The notes: generated by a model not told the origin, from the sequence alone. Shown: positions 25,647 to 32,908, counted from the first letter of the stretch. The stretch: DNA of 36,550 bases from Campylobacterota bacterium (GCA_003252535.1 QKDN01000052.1:1-36550), one strand, 5' to 3'. Program-made: numbers and translations.

Positions 25647-26796
25647 TCAGACTCCGTATATACTTCACCCCAAGCCTCCATATCCTTACAAGCGGATAGA
25701 GGCGGCGGAGCGGTCCAGGCAGCCTCATTGTCTCAAGATCGCTCATCTCTACGCTGAAAAACGAGCGGAAGAGCAGGGCGGCTCTACTGCCCGGATCGTC
25801 TCTCAGCTCCATCAGCAATCTCATCCTCTCCCATCCACCCATCGTCGAAACACATCTGCCATAGTGCCCCTGTATGATCCTCCGGGCTAATTCCTCTGTC
25901 CGGTCATCCGTAAGCGGAGCAAGAAGAGGGTGGAGAGGCGTACGGAGCAATATATTCGCCAGTTTCAGGCTCACTGACAGCGACCTGCCCGCCCTGAGCT
26001 CTCCGGCAAGCGCTATGACCTGTTCCCAGTCGATATCTGGATGGGTACGGAGATAGCGGTCAAGATCACATATCCATGAGAGGCGGATAAATAGGTGCTT
26101 CGAGCTGTGAAGCACAAGGTAGAGCAGGTTCAGTTCATCACCGAAGACTTTGAGACTTTTCGAGTGCAGTGTGATCTCCCGGCTCTGGCCCCAGAGATCG
26201 ATCTTCTCCCACCCGTAGGCATATTTGTCCGATGTCGGTTTCCAGTGCAGCTCTACCAATGTTCCCGTATCCCTGTGTACCAATCCCATGACGCTGAGGG
26301 TTGCTGCAAGCTCATCCGAGCTGAAGTTGCTGATGAGGGGTGCATACCCGATATGTTGCAGCGATTCCAACGCCCTTCCGATATCCTCCTCTTTGATCAG
26401 GATATCGAGATCGCCGTACTGGCGCAGTGTAATGTCGCCATAGATATCGAGTGCGAGCAGGGGGCCTTTGAGGACGCGGTACTCGATGAAGTCCGAGCGA
26501 AATTGTTCGCTTATCTGCAACAGTCTGGCACTGATCGAGATATTTTCCTGTGCTGTAGCGTAATAGAGAGTCTGGAGCTGCTGTGTCAACGGATGGCCGG
26601 GATAGAGCGCATGCAGCCGCTTGTAGAGGAGCGGTGCGATCCCGTGGCGGCTGGCATACCGGGCGATAAAGTAGATATCGAAGCTGCCATCCATAAACCT
26701 GACGATCCTCTCCCGTTCCTCTGTGGAGCTGTCGACCTGTAACAGGGCGAGGAGAGATGAAAAAAGTTCTGCAAAATTATTTTGTGATCGGTCCAT
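25630..26796 (-). CDS. Nucleotidyltransferase-fold protein, NTP_transf_5 family
   Basis: A 388-aa cytoplasmic protein. The central string LKGPLLALDIYGDITLRQYGDLDILI has the paired acids (D129 and D131 from the ATG) of the nucleotidyltransferase fold. The preceding YRVLKG and the later VELHWKP are typical of this uncharacterised family. The activity and substrate are unknown. Members often sit next to exopolysaccharide or asparagine-synthetase genes, as here. The ATG at 26796 is used; a TTG at 26802 is also in frame but falls inside a TATAAT box. There is no ribosome site in front, so a leaderless message is possible. It converges on the glycan operon and overlaps its last gene by 17 bases. 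Confidence 0.8.
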   Translation of the reverse strand: MDRSQNNFAELFSSLLALLQVDSSTEERERIVRFMDGSFDIYFIARYASRHGIAPLLYKRLHALYPGHPLTQQLQTLYYATAQENISISARLLQISEQFRSDFIEYRVLKGPLLALDIYGDITLRQYGDLDILIKEEDIGRALESLQHIGYAPLISNFSSDELAATLSVMGLVHRDTGTLVELHWKPTSDKYAYGWEKIDLWGQSREITLHSKSLKVFGDELNLLYLVLHSSKHLFIRLSWICDLDRYLRTHPDIDWEQVIALAGELRAGRSLSVSLKLANILLRTPLHPLLAPLTDDRTEELARRIIQGHYGRCVSTMGGWERMRLLMELRDDPGSRAALLFRSFFSVEMSDLETMRLPGPLRRLYPLVRIWRLGVKYIRSLISPSS

Positions 26797-26801
26797 GGGC
26801 A

Positions 26802-26807
26802 ATTATA
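26802..26807 (-). promoter_or_regulatory. -10 box directly before the nucleotidyltransferase ATG
   Basis: TATAAT on the minus strand ends five bases before the ATG at 26796. A start site about seven bases past the box would fall on or next to the ATG, giving a leaderless transcript. Confidence 0.4.
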
Positions 26808-26825
26808 GGTGTTTTATCCTTAGAA

Positions 26826-26834
26826 TGCTATACT
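26826..26834 (+). promoter_or_regulatory. Extended -10 promoter of the FPD-repeat gene
   Basis: TGC-TATACT on the plus strand, 24 bases before the ATG at 26859, overlaps the upstream region of the divergent nucleotidyltransferase gene. Confidence 0.45.
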
Positions 26835-26858
26835 ACAAAAAACCCTCAAGGAGTGAGA

Positions 26859-27152
26859 ATGAAAAAGCTGCTGTTGTTACTTATGTTCGCTACCCTTACG
26901 CTCAGCGCCAAACCCAAGGTCGATGTGAGCCGTATCTACGGCAAGATACAGTTCGTCGATTCGTTCCCGGACTATAAGGTGCAGATCGTCGACGCTTTCC
27001 CCGACCTGCGCGTCAAGAAGGTGACCGCTTTCCCGGATGCTCCGGGCAAATGGCAGATCGTCAACTCCTTCCCCGACTACAAGATACAGATCGTCAATGC
27101 GTTCCCCGACTTCAAGGTCAAATATGTCGATGCATTTCCGGGGGTAGAATGA
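26859..27152 (+). CDS. Small secreted protein built of FPD repeats (97 aa)
   Basis: I do not recognise a family. A signal peptide (MKKLLLLLMFATLTLSA) is followed by KPKVDVSRIYGK, then six units of about 11-12 residues: VDSFPDYKV, VDAFPDLRV, VTAFPDAPG, VNSFPDYKI, VNAFPDFKV and VDAFPGVE. Units 1-3 and 4-6 form a higher-order duplication, joined by GKWQI. The alternating hydrophobic pattern suggests short beta strands with an FPD turn, perhaps a small solenoid or propeller-like sheet in the periplasm. A clear AAGGAG site sets the start. It has its own extended -10 promoter. No cysteines, no catalytic motif. Confidence 0.8.
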   Translation: MKKLLLLLMFATLTLSAKPKVDVSRIYGKIQFVDSFPDYKVQIVDAFPDLRVKKVTAFPDAPGKWQIVNSFPDYKIQIVNAFPDFKVKYVDAFPGVE

Positions 27153-27201
27153 GATAAAACATACTTTTAGCATCTGAAATTATCGATTTTGGATTTTTTT
27201 T

Positions 27202-27210
27202 TGATACAAT
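27202..27210 (+). promoter_or_regulatory. Extended -10 promoter of the TPR gene
   Basis: TGA-TACAAT, directly after a run of T residues, lies 34 bases before the ATG at 27245, which has an AAGGAG ribosome site. Confidence 0.5.
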
Positions 27211-27244
27211 CAGGCAAATTTCCGAAATAGAAGGAGATATTTCG

Positions 27245-27982
27245 ATGCATATTATGTTTCTCTCACTGATCATACAGATACTTTTGGTGATCCATATCCT
27301 GAAAAACCGCCGTGATACGGTCTGGGTCTGGATCGTGATCATCTTCCCGCTGGTAGGTTCGGTCGCCTATATCGTCGTCGAGCTCATACCGGGGTATATG
27401 CGTACCCACCAGGGGCGACAGACCCAGAAGAATATCCAGAAGATACTCAATCCCCAGAAATCATTTAACGATGCCCTGAGCAGCTACGAGATGGCGGATA
27501 CGGTCAGGAATACCGAAAACCTCGCCTTTGAATGCATGAACAAAGGGATGTACGAAGAGGCGCGGAACCTCTACCTCAAAGCCCTTGACGGCGTCCACAG
27601 CAATGACCCGCAGCTCCTCCACGGACTGGCACAGGCTGAGTTCTCTCTGGGCAACTACGAGAGCGTCAAAACCACGCTCAACCGTCTCATGGAACACAAC
27701 CCCGACTACCAGGATAACAACGCCCACCTCCTCTACGCCAGGGCGCTTGAGGGGCTTGGCGAGAAACAGTCGGCTCTCGATGTTTATGAAGCGCTCGAGA
27801 GCTATGCACCCGGCCCCGAAGCGCTCTACCGCTACGCCATGCTCCTCAGAGAGACGGGAAACAGCGACAAATCAAAACATCTGCTCGAACAGATACTCCG
27901 CATCGCCAATATATCGGGCAAACACTACCAGTCGCTCAACAAGGAGTGGATCAACAATGCCAAAAGGGAGCTTCATCGGTGA
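27245..27982 (+). CDS. Membrane-anchored TPR protein with PLDc_N-type start (245 aa)
   Basis: Residues 1-50 hold two hydrophobic segments with ILKNRRDTVWVWIVIIFPLVGSVAYIV, the pattern of the phospholipase D N-terminal (PLDc_N) two-helix module. The rest is soluble and helical, with tetratricopeptide-type repeats: YEEARNLYLKAL (about 103-114), a unit around LAQAEFSLGNYESVKTTL, one around ALEGLGEKQSALDVYEAL, and YRYAMLLRETGNSDKSKHLLEQIL. No phospholipase catalytic motif exists, so it is a scaffold, not an enzyme. It probably gathers partner proteins at the inner membrane; partners unknown. It converges on the antiporter gene across a palindromic element. Confidence 0.8.
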   Translation: MHIMFLSLIIQILLVIHILKNRRDTVWVWIVIIFPLVGSVAYIVVELIPGYMRTHQGRQTQKNIQKILNPQKSFNDALSSYEMADTVRNTENLAFECMNKGMYEEARNLYLKALDGVHSNDPQLLHGLAQAEFSLGNYESVKTTLNRLMEHNPDYQDNNAHLLYARALEGLGEKQSALDVYEALESYAPGPEALYRYAMLLRETGNSDKSKHLLEQILRIANISGKHYQSLNKEWINNAKRELHR

Positions 27983-28009
27983 GCGATCTTGGTTTTATCT
28001 ATGTTTCCG

Positions 28010-28126
28010 CGTAGGGTGTTGTGCCCTCACAACACCATGATATTCAGCCATAGAAAAATTATCAGATCAACAGGAATATTTCTGTATCTGTAATGTTGCG
28101 GTGTTGTCGGGGGACAACACCCTACG
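28010..28126. repeat. 117-bp palindromic REP/MITE-like element
   Basis: The ends cgtagggtgttgt (28010-28022) and acaacaccctacg (28114-28126) are perfect 13-bp inverted repeats. Each end also folds alone: GGTGTTGTG-CCCT-CACAACACC (28015-28036, 9-bp stem) and GGTGTTGTC-GGGG-GACAACACC (28100-28121, 9-bp stem). A T-run follows at 28130. It lies between the convergent TPR and antiporter genes, so it may also end transcription from either side. The GTAGGG-TG...CA-CC style matches REP-type palindromes. No transposase gene is nearby and no target duplication is clear. Confidence 0.7.
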
Positions 28127-28218
28127 GTCTTTTTGAAATATGAATCTTAAAATAAAACTGGCACTAGCAAACTCAATGTATCGGCAAGAAAGGAAGTTTC
28201 CATTGGCCATAGCGGCTT

Positions 28219-29601
28219 CTACGCCGTAGCCCACCCCGCGATCAAAAACGCTACAGCGGCGATCCCGCCGCCGATGAGGGCGTAGGGGAGCTGGGTGCGG
28301 ACATGTTCGATATGGTCGCACTCAGCCGCCATCGACGCGATGATCGTGGTGTCGGAGATAGGGGAGGAGTGGTCGCCGAATATCCCGCCCGAGACCACCG
28401 CCCCGATCATGAGCGGCAGGCTGAGATCCATCATGCCCCCCATCGCGAGGGCTATGGGCATCATGATCGAGAATGTCCCCCAGCTCGTCCCGGTCGCGAA
28501 GGCTATCAGCGATGCGACGAGGAAGATCATCATCGGGATGGTCATCGCGGGGATATGGAGGGTGCGGACGGTCTCGGCGAGGAACTTGGCAGTGCCGAGG
28601 TCCTTGATGACATTGCCTATCAGGAGTGCGAGGATGATGATGAGTACCAGCTGTATCATCTCCCCCATCCCTCTGTACGATGAGTTGATATACGCCTTGT
28701 GGCTCATATACTTCGCCCCGACATAGTAGAGGTAGATGATCAGCATCGTGATGATGGTGGCGTAGTAGACCGAGGTGGAGCCACTCCCGGCGAAGATATC
28801 CCCCTTGCCCGTATAGTAGAGCATCATCGGCACCGCCGCCACCATGATGAGGACGGGGATGAGCATCGGGTATAACGAAGGCTTGAGGGTACTGGTATGG
28901 AGCGTGAGATGGTAGGGGACGCTCCTGGCATCCCGCATCGGCCCGATATCCCATCCCCGATAGATCACTACAAGGACGATGGCGAGGGTGATGAGAGAGT
29001 AGAAGTTGAACGGTATCGAAGCGATCAGGAGCTCGATGGCGCTCCCCTCGATCACCTTGGATTCAATGGCGGTAGCGATGAGCCCCAGCAGCAGCGCGCC
29101 CCAGGCATTGAGGGGGATCAGCGAACAGATGGGGGCAGAGGTGGAGTCGCAGATATAGGCGAGCTTCGCCCTGCTGACACCGTTCCTGTCGCACAGCGGC
29201 TTGGAGACGGTGCCGGCGATCAGCGAAGTGATGGAGGACTCGATGAAGATCACGACCCCCACTATATAGGCGAGCATCATGGCGCCCTTCGGGGAGTCGA
29301 TATACTTGGCTCTGCTGTCGATCCACAGGACGAACCTCTCGACCGCCCCGCTGTCGCTGAGCAGCTTGATGATGGCACCGACCAGGAGGATGAAGACCAC
29401 GGTCTTGGCGATCCAGCCCTCGGAGAGGAGGGCGATGATCCCATCGAAGAGCGCGAAGAACGCATCTATGAAGTCGTATCTGTGGAGGACAAGCTCGCCC
29501 AGAAATATCCCGCCAAGGATGGAAACAACAACATCTTTCGTTATAATAGCCAGTATGATTGTCAGCAGCGGTATCGCCAATGATAGTATTCCATATTCCA
29601 T
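28219..29601 (-). CDS. NhaC-type Na+/H+ antiporter
   Basis: A 460-aa inner-membrane transporter with about eleven hydrophobic segments. Family marks are ICDSTSAPICSLIPLNAWGA in the first half, the string ATGTSWGTFSIMMPIALAM, and FGDHSSPISDTTIIAS near the end, which closely match NhaC-type proteins. Expected role: exchange of Na+ (or another cation or organic acid) for protons, for pH and salt balance. The frame extends to 29778 with Cys/Arg-rich shadow; MEYGILSLAIPLL at 29601 is the natural N-terminus. No ribosome site precedes this ATG, and a TATAAT lies six bases away, so it may be leaderless. Confidence 0.9.
   Translation of the reverse strand: MEYGILSLAIPLLTIILAIITKDVVVSILGGIFLGELVLHRYDFIDAFFALFDGIIALLSEGWIAKTVVFILLVGAIIKLLSDSGAVERFVLWIDSRAKYIDSPKGAMMLAYIVGVVIFIESSITSLIAGTVSKPLCDRNGVSRAKLAYICDSTSAPICSLIPLNAWGALLLGLIATAIESKVIEGSAIELLIASIPFNFYSLITLAIVLVVIYRGWDIGPMRDARSVPYHLTLHTSTLKPSLYPMLIPVLIMVAAVPMMLYYTGKGDIFAGSGSTSVYYATIITMLIIYLYYVGAKYMSHKAYINSSYRGMGEMIQLVLIIILALLIGNVIKDLGTAKFLAETVRTLHIPAMTIPMMIFLVASLIAFATGTSWGTFSIMMPIALAMGGMMDLSLPLMIGAVVSGGIFGDHSSPISDTTIIASMAAECDHIEHVRTQLPYALIGGGIAAVAFLIAGWATA
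29542..29547 (+). promoter_or_regulatory. Candidate -10 box of the L,D-transpeptidase
   Basis: A plus-strand TATAAT inside the antiporter's first codons, 71 bases before the ATG at 29619. Only 17 bases separate the two divergent starts, so each promoter has to lie at or inside the other gene. No -35 is evident. Confidence 0.3.
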
Positions 29602-29607
29602 GAGGGG

Positions 29608-29613
29608 ATTATA
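29608..29613 (-). promoter_or_regulatory. -10 box directly before the antiporter ATG
   Basis: A minus-strand TATAAT six bases upstream of the antiporter ATG, in the 17-base gap between divergent start codons. Transcription would begin at about the A of the ATG. Confidence 0.4.
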
Positions 29614-29618
29614 ACACA

Positions 29619-30290
29619 ATGAGACTATTAGTAGCCATTCTTTTTTCGTTTTTGATCGCGCACGGCGCCAACAAGCCGCAGCAGGCCATCGTCGTGACAA
29701 GCGCCGACTGGAGCGCCCCGGAGGGCACGCTCCAGAGATACGAACGCATCGGCAAACAATGGCACAGGACAGGCGCACCGATCAGCATCAAGCTCGGACG
29801 CAACGGCATGGGATGGGGGATAGGTCTCCATAAAAATCCCAACGACGGCAACCCGGTCAAGAGGGAAGGGGACGGCAAATCCCCGGCGGGTATCTTCGCC
29901 CTCAAGCAGGCGTTCGGCTACTATCCCTTCAAGGCCACCTACCCCTACAAGGTCTACAGAGAGACCGACCACTGCGTCGATGATGTCAACTCTCAATTTT
30001 ATAATAAGATTGTAGACTCCACCGCCATCACCGTCGACTACAACAGCCACGAGAATATGAAGTTCCCCAAGGACTACTACAAATACGGCATCGTCGTCGA
30101 CCACAACCCCAAAGGTATCAGGGGGAGCGGCTCATGTATCTTCCTCCATATCAAGGAGATCCCCACCGCCGGCTGCACCGTCATGACCGAAGCCCAGATG
30201 ACAGAGATCATTCGATGGCTCGACCCGTCGAAGCACCCGATACTGGTACAGGCACCGAGGGATACGATTGGGAAGTTGTTTGCGTATTGA
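29619..30290 (+). CDS. L,D-transpeptidase (YkuD-like) family protein
   Basis: A 223-aa exported protein. Residues 1-16 are a signal peptide. The YkuD-type catalytic domain covers about 22-218: GDGKSPAGIFAL (about 84-95), the region after DHNPKGIRGSGSCIFLH with His177, and the nucleophile C186 in PTAGCTVM, giving the H-x8-C pattern of the family. The end, IIRWLDPSKHPILVQ, is also conserved. The known role is peptidoglycan cross-linking between diamino acids, or attachment of proteins to the wall, in the periplasm; some members act in other ways. The start is 17 bases from the divergent antiporter start, with GAGGGG 11 bases upstream. Confidence 0.87.
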   Translation: MRLLVAILFSFLIAHGANKPQQAIVVTSADWSAPEGTLQRYERIGKQWHRTGAPISIKLGRNGMGWGIGLHKNPNDGNPVKREGDGKSPAGIFALKQAFGYYPFKATYPYKVYRETDHCVDDVNSQFYNKIVDSTAITVDYNSHENMKFPKDYYKYGIVVDHNPKGIRGSGSCIFLHIKEIPTAGCTVMTEAQMTEIIRWLDPSKHPILVQAPRDTIGKLFAY

Positions 30291-30335
30291 TAGATACTGA
30301 ACTCGTTGTAACGAGCGAAAGGAATAGTAACCTTC

Positions 30336-31301
30336 ATGTCTGACATAATAATAGAGATCAATGATTATGATATCGATGATGATTATGATGACAGTGATGG
30401 TACTTTCAAATCATTTGAACGAGGCACCGTATATCGAGATGATGTTGCAATTGCCTGGTTTTTTGCTCGTTGGACAACAGGTCAAAAGAGCAATGTTGAG
30501 ATATTATTAAATATTTGGACAATCCCTGGAAAAGTCAGTCCGTGCCATTCTATCTATTTGATTCAACCTTTTCAAGATACCCTAAGAGCCATGGTAGCTA
30601 ATGGAGAAGATTGTCCATGGGATGAAGAAGTAATATCAGAAAAAAAATTATTGCAATACCCAGGGCTTCAAACACTTGTCTATGAAATAGTAGAAGAGAT
30701 CAAAAAGCAAGATATCAATATGCAAGCCCACTTTATCGGTGAAGAAGAGTTTGACATCAAACTGATTCTCGAATCAAGAAAAAGGATCAGTGAACTGGAC
30801 AGGGAACTTACACTAGATATCGAAAAATTGAAATCGATGAAGAGATATAGTATCGTTCAAGTTATAGAGCGATTAGGCTTTGAAGTATCGATTGATGACA
30901 AACTTGACAAACAGATAAAAAAAGTAGAAGAACAATTAAATATTCAACTGCCTCCGAGCCTCAAAACTGCGTGGAAAAGTATACCTACTTTTGACTCGTT
31001 TGAGCTATTGGGGATAGATAATATCGTAGAAGTAAATCAATGGACTGAAGATATTGAAACTTTTTTCAATCCACCACCATATCTGCTTATTGTTGATATT
31101 TCAGCTGCTATTGATGATGATTTTGTGTGCCTGGATACAAGATATCCTGATGAAAACGGTGAATATCCTGTCGTATATTGGGACTCTTATAATGCAAAAG
31201 TGTATGATCTATCGATTGAAGAGCTAAAGAATACGGAGCTGCATATTATTGCACCGGATTATGCAACATGGCTATGCTCGAGAGTGGTAAGCTGTTCATG
31301 A
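30336..31301 (+). CDS. SUKH (SMI1/KNR4)-like protein, AT-rich (321 aa)
   Basis: A soluble, acidic protein. The C-terminal part (about 195-321) has the SMI1/KNR4 (SUKH) pattern: VEEQLNIQLPPSL near its start, PPYLLIVD in the middle, DFVCLDTRY, and EYPVVYWDS with a later DYATWL. SUKH domains are known as immunity proteins for polymorphic toxins or as regulators. The first part (1-190) is unrecognised, with a helical charged region at about 125-175. No toxin gene lies next to it. The gene is AT-rich with A/T-ending codons, unlike the glycan locus, so a transferred orphan immunity gene is the likeliest reading. The start has only a weak AAAGGA site at long spacing. Confidence 0.65.
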   Translation: MSDIIIEINDYDIDDDYDDSDGTFKSFERGTVYRDDVAIAWFFARWTTGQKSNVEILLNIWTIPGKVSPCHSIYLIQPFQDTLRAMVANGEDCPWDEEVISEKKLLQYPGLQTLVYEIVEEIKKQDINMQAHFIGEEEFDIKLILESRKRISELDRELTLDIEKLKSMKRYSIVQVIERLGFEVSIDDKLDKQIKKVEEQLNIQLPPSLKTAWKSIPTFDSFELLGIDNIVEVNQWTEDIETFFNPPPYLLIVDISAAIDDDFVCLDTRYPDENGEYPVVYWDSYNAKVYDLSIEELKNTELHIIAPDYATWLCSRVVSCS

Positions 31302-31316
31302 TGCACCCCCTGTCCC

Positions 31317-31384
31317 GTTTGGCAGTGCCAAACCTACAAATTTGGAATCTGGACTTCATTCGTTTTACAGTCTCCAAATTTAGG
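31317..31384. repeat. Tandem hairpins between AT-rich genes
   Basis: gtttggc-agt-gccaaac (31317-31333) forms a 7-bp hairpin. It is followed directly by aaatttgga (31338-31346) paired with tccaaattt (31373-31381), which is extended by CCT/AGG (31333-31335 with 31382-31384) across a two-base bulge. They lie between the SUKH-like gene and the antitoxin. There is no T-run directly after either stem, although transcription could end here. Confidence 0.45.
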
Positions 31385-31411
31385 AGCAAGTGAATAATAG
31401 AGTATTTTTTA

Positions 31412-31420
31412 TGCTAGAAT
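31412..31420 (+). promoter_or_regulatory. Extended -10 promoter of the antitoxin gene
   Basis: TGC-TAGAAT on the plus strand, 48 bases before the ATG at 31469, sits in very AT-rich sequence. Confidence 0.4.
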
Positions 31421-31468
31421 AATCAAGAATATTTTTGCACTGCCCAAAAAGAATCCAGGAGTAAATAA

Positions 31469-31726
31469 ATGCATACCATACAATTACAAGTGGAAGACAG
31501 TTTGTATGATAAAATTGTCAAAAGTGGCATGGAACTCAAAGAAAAATTTGACGAATTCTTACAGTACGAACTATCAGATGACGAATATCCTGCTATCAGT
31601 ACAGATGAAGCGAAACAAAGAGTGAGCAAAGCCGTAGAAGAGTATAGAAGCGGGAAAACCAATACAATAAACCACTCTGATGTATGGAAAGAAATCGATA
31701 AAAGGCTGGGAAGCAAAATCAAGTGA
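31469..31726 (+). CDS. Type II antitoxin-like protein (85 aa)
   Basis: A small acidic cytoplasmic protein. It starts MHTIQLQVEDSLYDKIVKSG, the usual short strand and helix of epsilon-type antitoxins, and ends with a helix TINHSDVWKEIDKRLGSKIK, similar to the toxin-binding tail of RelB/ParD-like proteins. The AGGAG site sets the start. The stop TGA overlaps a GTG as GTGA, exactly where a toxin gene would begin. In intact pairs the antitoxin binds its own promoter and neutralises the toxin. Here the partner is broken, so it may be an orphan. The family name is not certain. Confidence 0.65.
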   Translation: MHTIQLQVEDSLYDKIVKSGMELKEKFDEFLQYELSDDEYPAISTDEAKQRVSKAVEEYRSGKTNTINHSDVWKEIDKRLGSKIK

Positions 31727-31788
31727 AGATAGAATATCATCAAAAACTAATCATTATTTTAGATATCTTTAAATGGGCTAATAGATAA
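31723..31788 (+). pseudogene. Truncated RelE/ParE-like toxin remnant (21 codons)
   Basis: GTG at 31723 overlaps the antitoxin stop. It opens VKIEYHQKLIIILDIFKWANR, then TAA at 31786-31788. The opening K-I-E-Y-x-x-K resembles the first strand of RelE/ParE toxins, but only a quarter of a normal toxin length is present and no continuation is seen in the next 80 bases in any frame. I read it as a decayed toxin gene. Confidence 0.45.
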
Positions 31789-31804
31789 TGGATGTATTAT
31801 CGTA

Positions 31805-31822
31805 CCATATCTACTGATATGG
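31805..31822. repeat. Short hairpin downstream of minE
   Basis: ccatatc-tact-gatatgg is a 7-bp stem with a 4-base loop, in the 80-base gap between the toxin remnant and minE. No U-tract follows it on either strand, so it is not a convincing terminator. The rest of the gap holds nothing else that I can support. Confidence 0.3.
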
Positions 31823-31868
31823 CACGGGAAAAAATTTGGGCTTATCTTTACGAATCGAAGGAGAGAAA

Positions 31869-32096
31869 TTATTTATCGAGCTGTACATCGATGGAGAGGG
31901 CTTCTATATCTCCGTCGGTTTCACTTTTGATCTCTATAGTGCGTACACCGATATACTTCTTGACCACCTCGATGATCTCCGCTTTGAGCTGATCCATGAA
32001 AGGGTAGGTCTCGTGACTTCTGTCCGACATGATAGCGATCGTGAGTCTGTCCTTGGCTACTGAGGCGCTGGATTTCTTTTTTGACCACGGGAACAT
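31869..32096 (-). CDS. minE: Cell-division topological specificity factor MinE
   Basis: A 75-aa protein, normal for MinE. The start MFPWSKKKSSASVAKDRLTIAIMSDR is the anti-MinCD region, with the membrane-targeting start and the contact helix that stimulates the MinD ATPase. The second half (about 32-75, MDQLKAEIIEVVKKYIGV and later strands) is the dimerising topological domain. It drives pole-to-pole MinCD oscillation so that the division ring forms at midcell. The ATG shares one base with the MinD stop (TAATG). It is the last gene of the min cluster. Confidence 0.93.
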   Translation of the reverse strand: MFPWSKKKSSASVAKDRLTIAIMSDRSHETYPFMDQLKAEIIEVVKKYIGVRTIEIKSETDGDIEALSIDVQLDK

Positions 32097-32908
32097 TACT
32101 TGAACATCCCAGTGAGTTTTTTCATGAAGCCTTTGGGCGCCGCTTCGATGTCAGGCATCGGTACGGAGTTGCCGCAGATCCTTGTCGCGATACGCTTGTA
32201 TGCCTGGCCTGCGAGCGACTTCTCATCGAGGATGATCGGCTTGCCCTGGTTGGAGGCGTCGATGACACCCTTGTCCTCGGGGACCTTGCCGAGGAGCTTG
32301 ATATTGAGTATCTCAAGGATATCGGCGCTGTTGAGCATCTCGCCGTTCTGTACCATCTGCGGGATGATGCGGTTGATGACGAGATATTTGTTGACCTCTT
32401 CGCCGTCCTTGACCTTCTGCGACTTCGAATCGAGGATACCGATAGCCCTGTCCGCGTCACGAATCGAGGAGACCTCCGGGTTGACCACGATGATCGCGGC
32501 ATCGGCGAACTCGATGGTGTGCTCATATCCGCTCTCGATCCCTGCGGGAGCATCGAGGATCACATAGTCGAACTTCTCCCTGAGCTCTTCAAGGAGCTTT
32601 TTGACCTTTTCCGAGTTGAGTACCGATTTGTCTTTTGTCTGGGAAGCTGCGAGGAAAGAGAGGCTTTCGTTGACCTTGCTTTTGATAAGCGCCTGCGGGA
32701 GGCTTGCCTCACCGTCCATCACCTGCACCATATCGTATACGACGCGGTTCTCAAGCCCAAGGATCATGTCGAGGTTTCTCTGACCGATATCAAAGTCCAC
32801 TACGACACATTTCTCACCGTTCAATGCGATGCCCAGGCCGAGGTTGGCCGTCGCCGTTGTCTTGCCTACGCCACCCTTACCACTGATGACTGCGATTACT
32901 ATACCCAA
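32096..32908 (-). CDS. minD: Septum-site determining ATPase MinD
   Basis: A 270-aa membrane-associated ATPase. The deviant Walker A motif SGKGGVGKTT spans residues 9-18, VVVDFDIG (35-42) is the next switch segment, and ILDAPAG with its Asp is Walker B. The C-terminal amphipathic helix GFMKKLTGMFK is the membrane-targeting sequence. MinD recruits MinC to the membrane and is released by MinE. The start is TTG at 32906-32908, directly after the MinC TAA with AAAGGAG upstream. A GTG one or two codons later cannot serve, as it would cut the first beta strand. The stop overlaps MinE by one base. Confidence 0.96.
   Translation of the reverse strand: MGIVIAVISGKGGVGKTTATANLGLGIALNGEKCVVVDFDIGQRNLDMILGLENRVVYDMVQVMDGEASLPQALIKSKVNESLSFLAASQTKDKSVLNSEKVKKLLEELREKFDYVILDAPAGIESGYEHTIEFADAAIIVVNPEVSSIRDADRAIGILDSKSQKVKDGEEVNKYLVINRIIPQMVQNGEMLNSADILEILNIKLLGKVPEDKGVIDASNQGKPIILDEKSLAGQAYKRIATRICGNSVPMPDIEAAPKGFMKKLTGMFK

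Noticed and set aside
28010-28126. Simple rho-independent terminator
   Set aside because: The second hairpin is followed by five T residues, but the perfect 13-bp outer repeats and twin hairpins need more explanation than a terminator, so it is listed as a repeat element.
31805-31822. Terminator of the min operon
   Set aside because: The 7-bp stem is AT-rich and has no U-tract on the minus strand.
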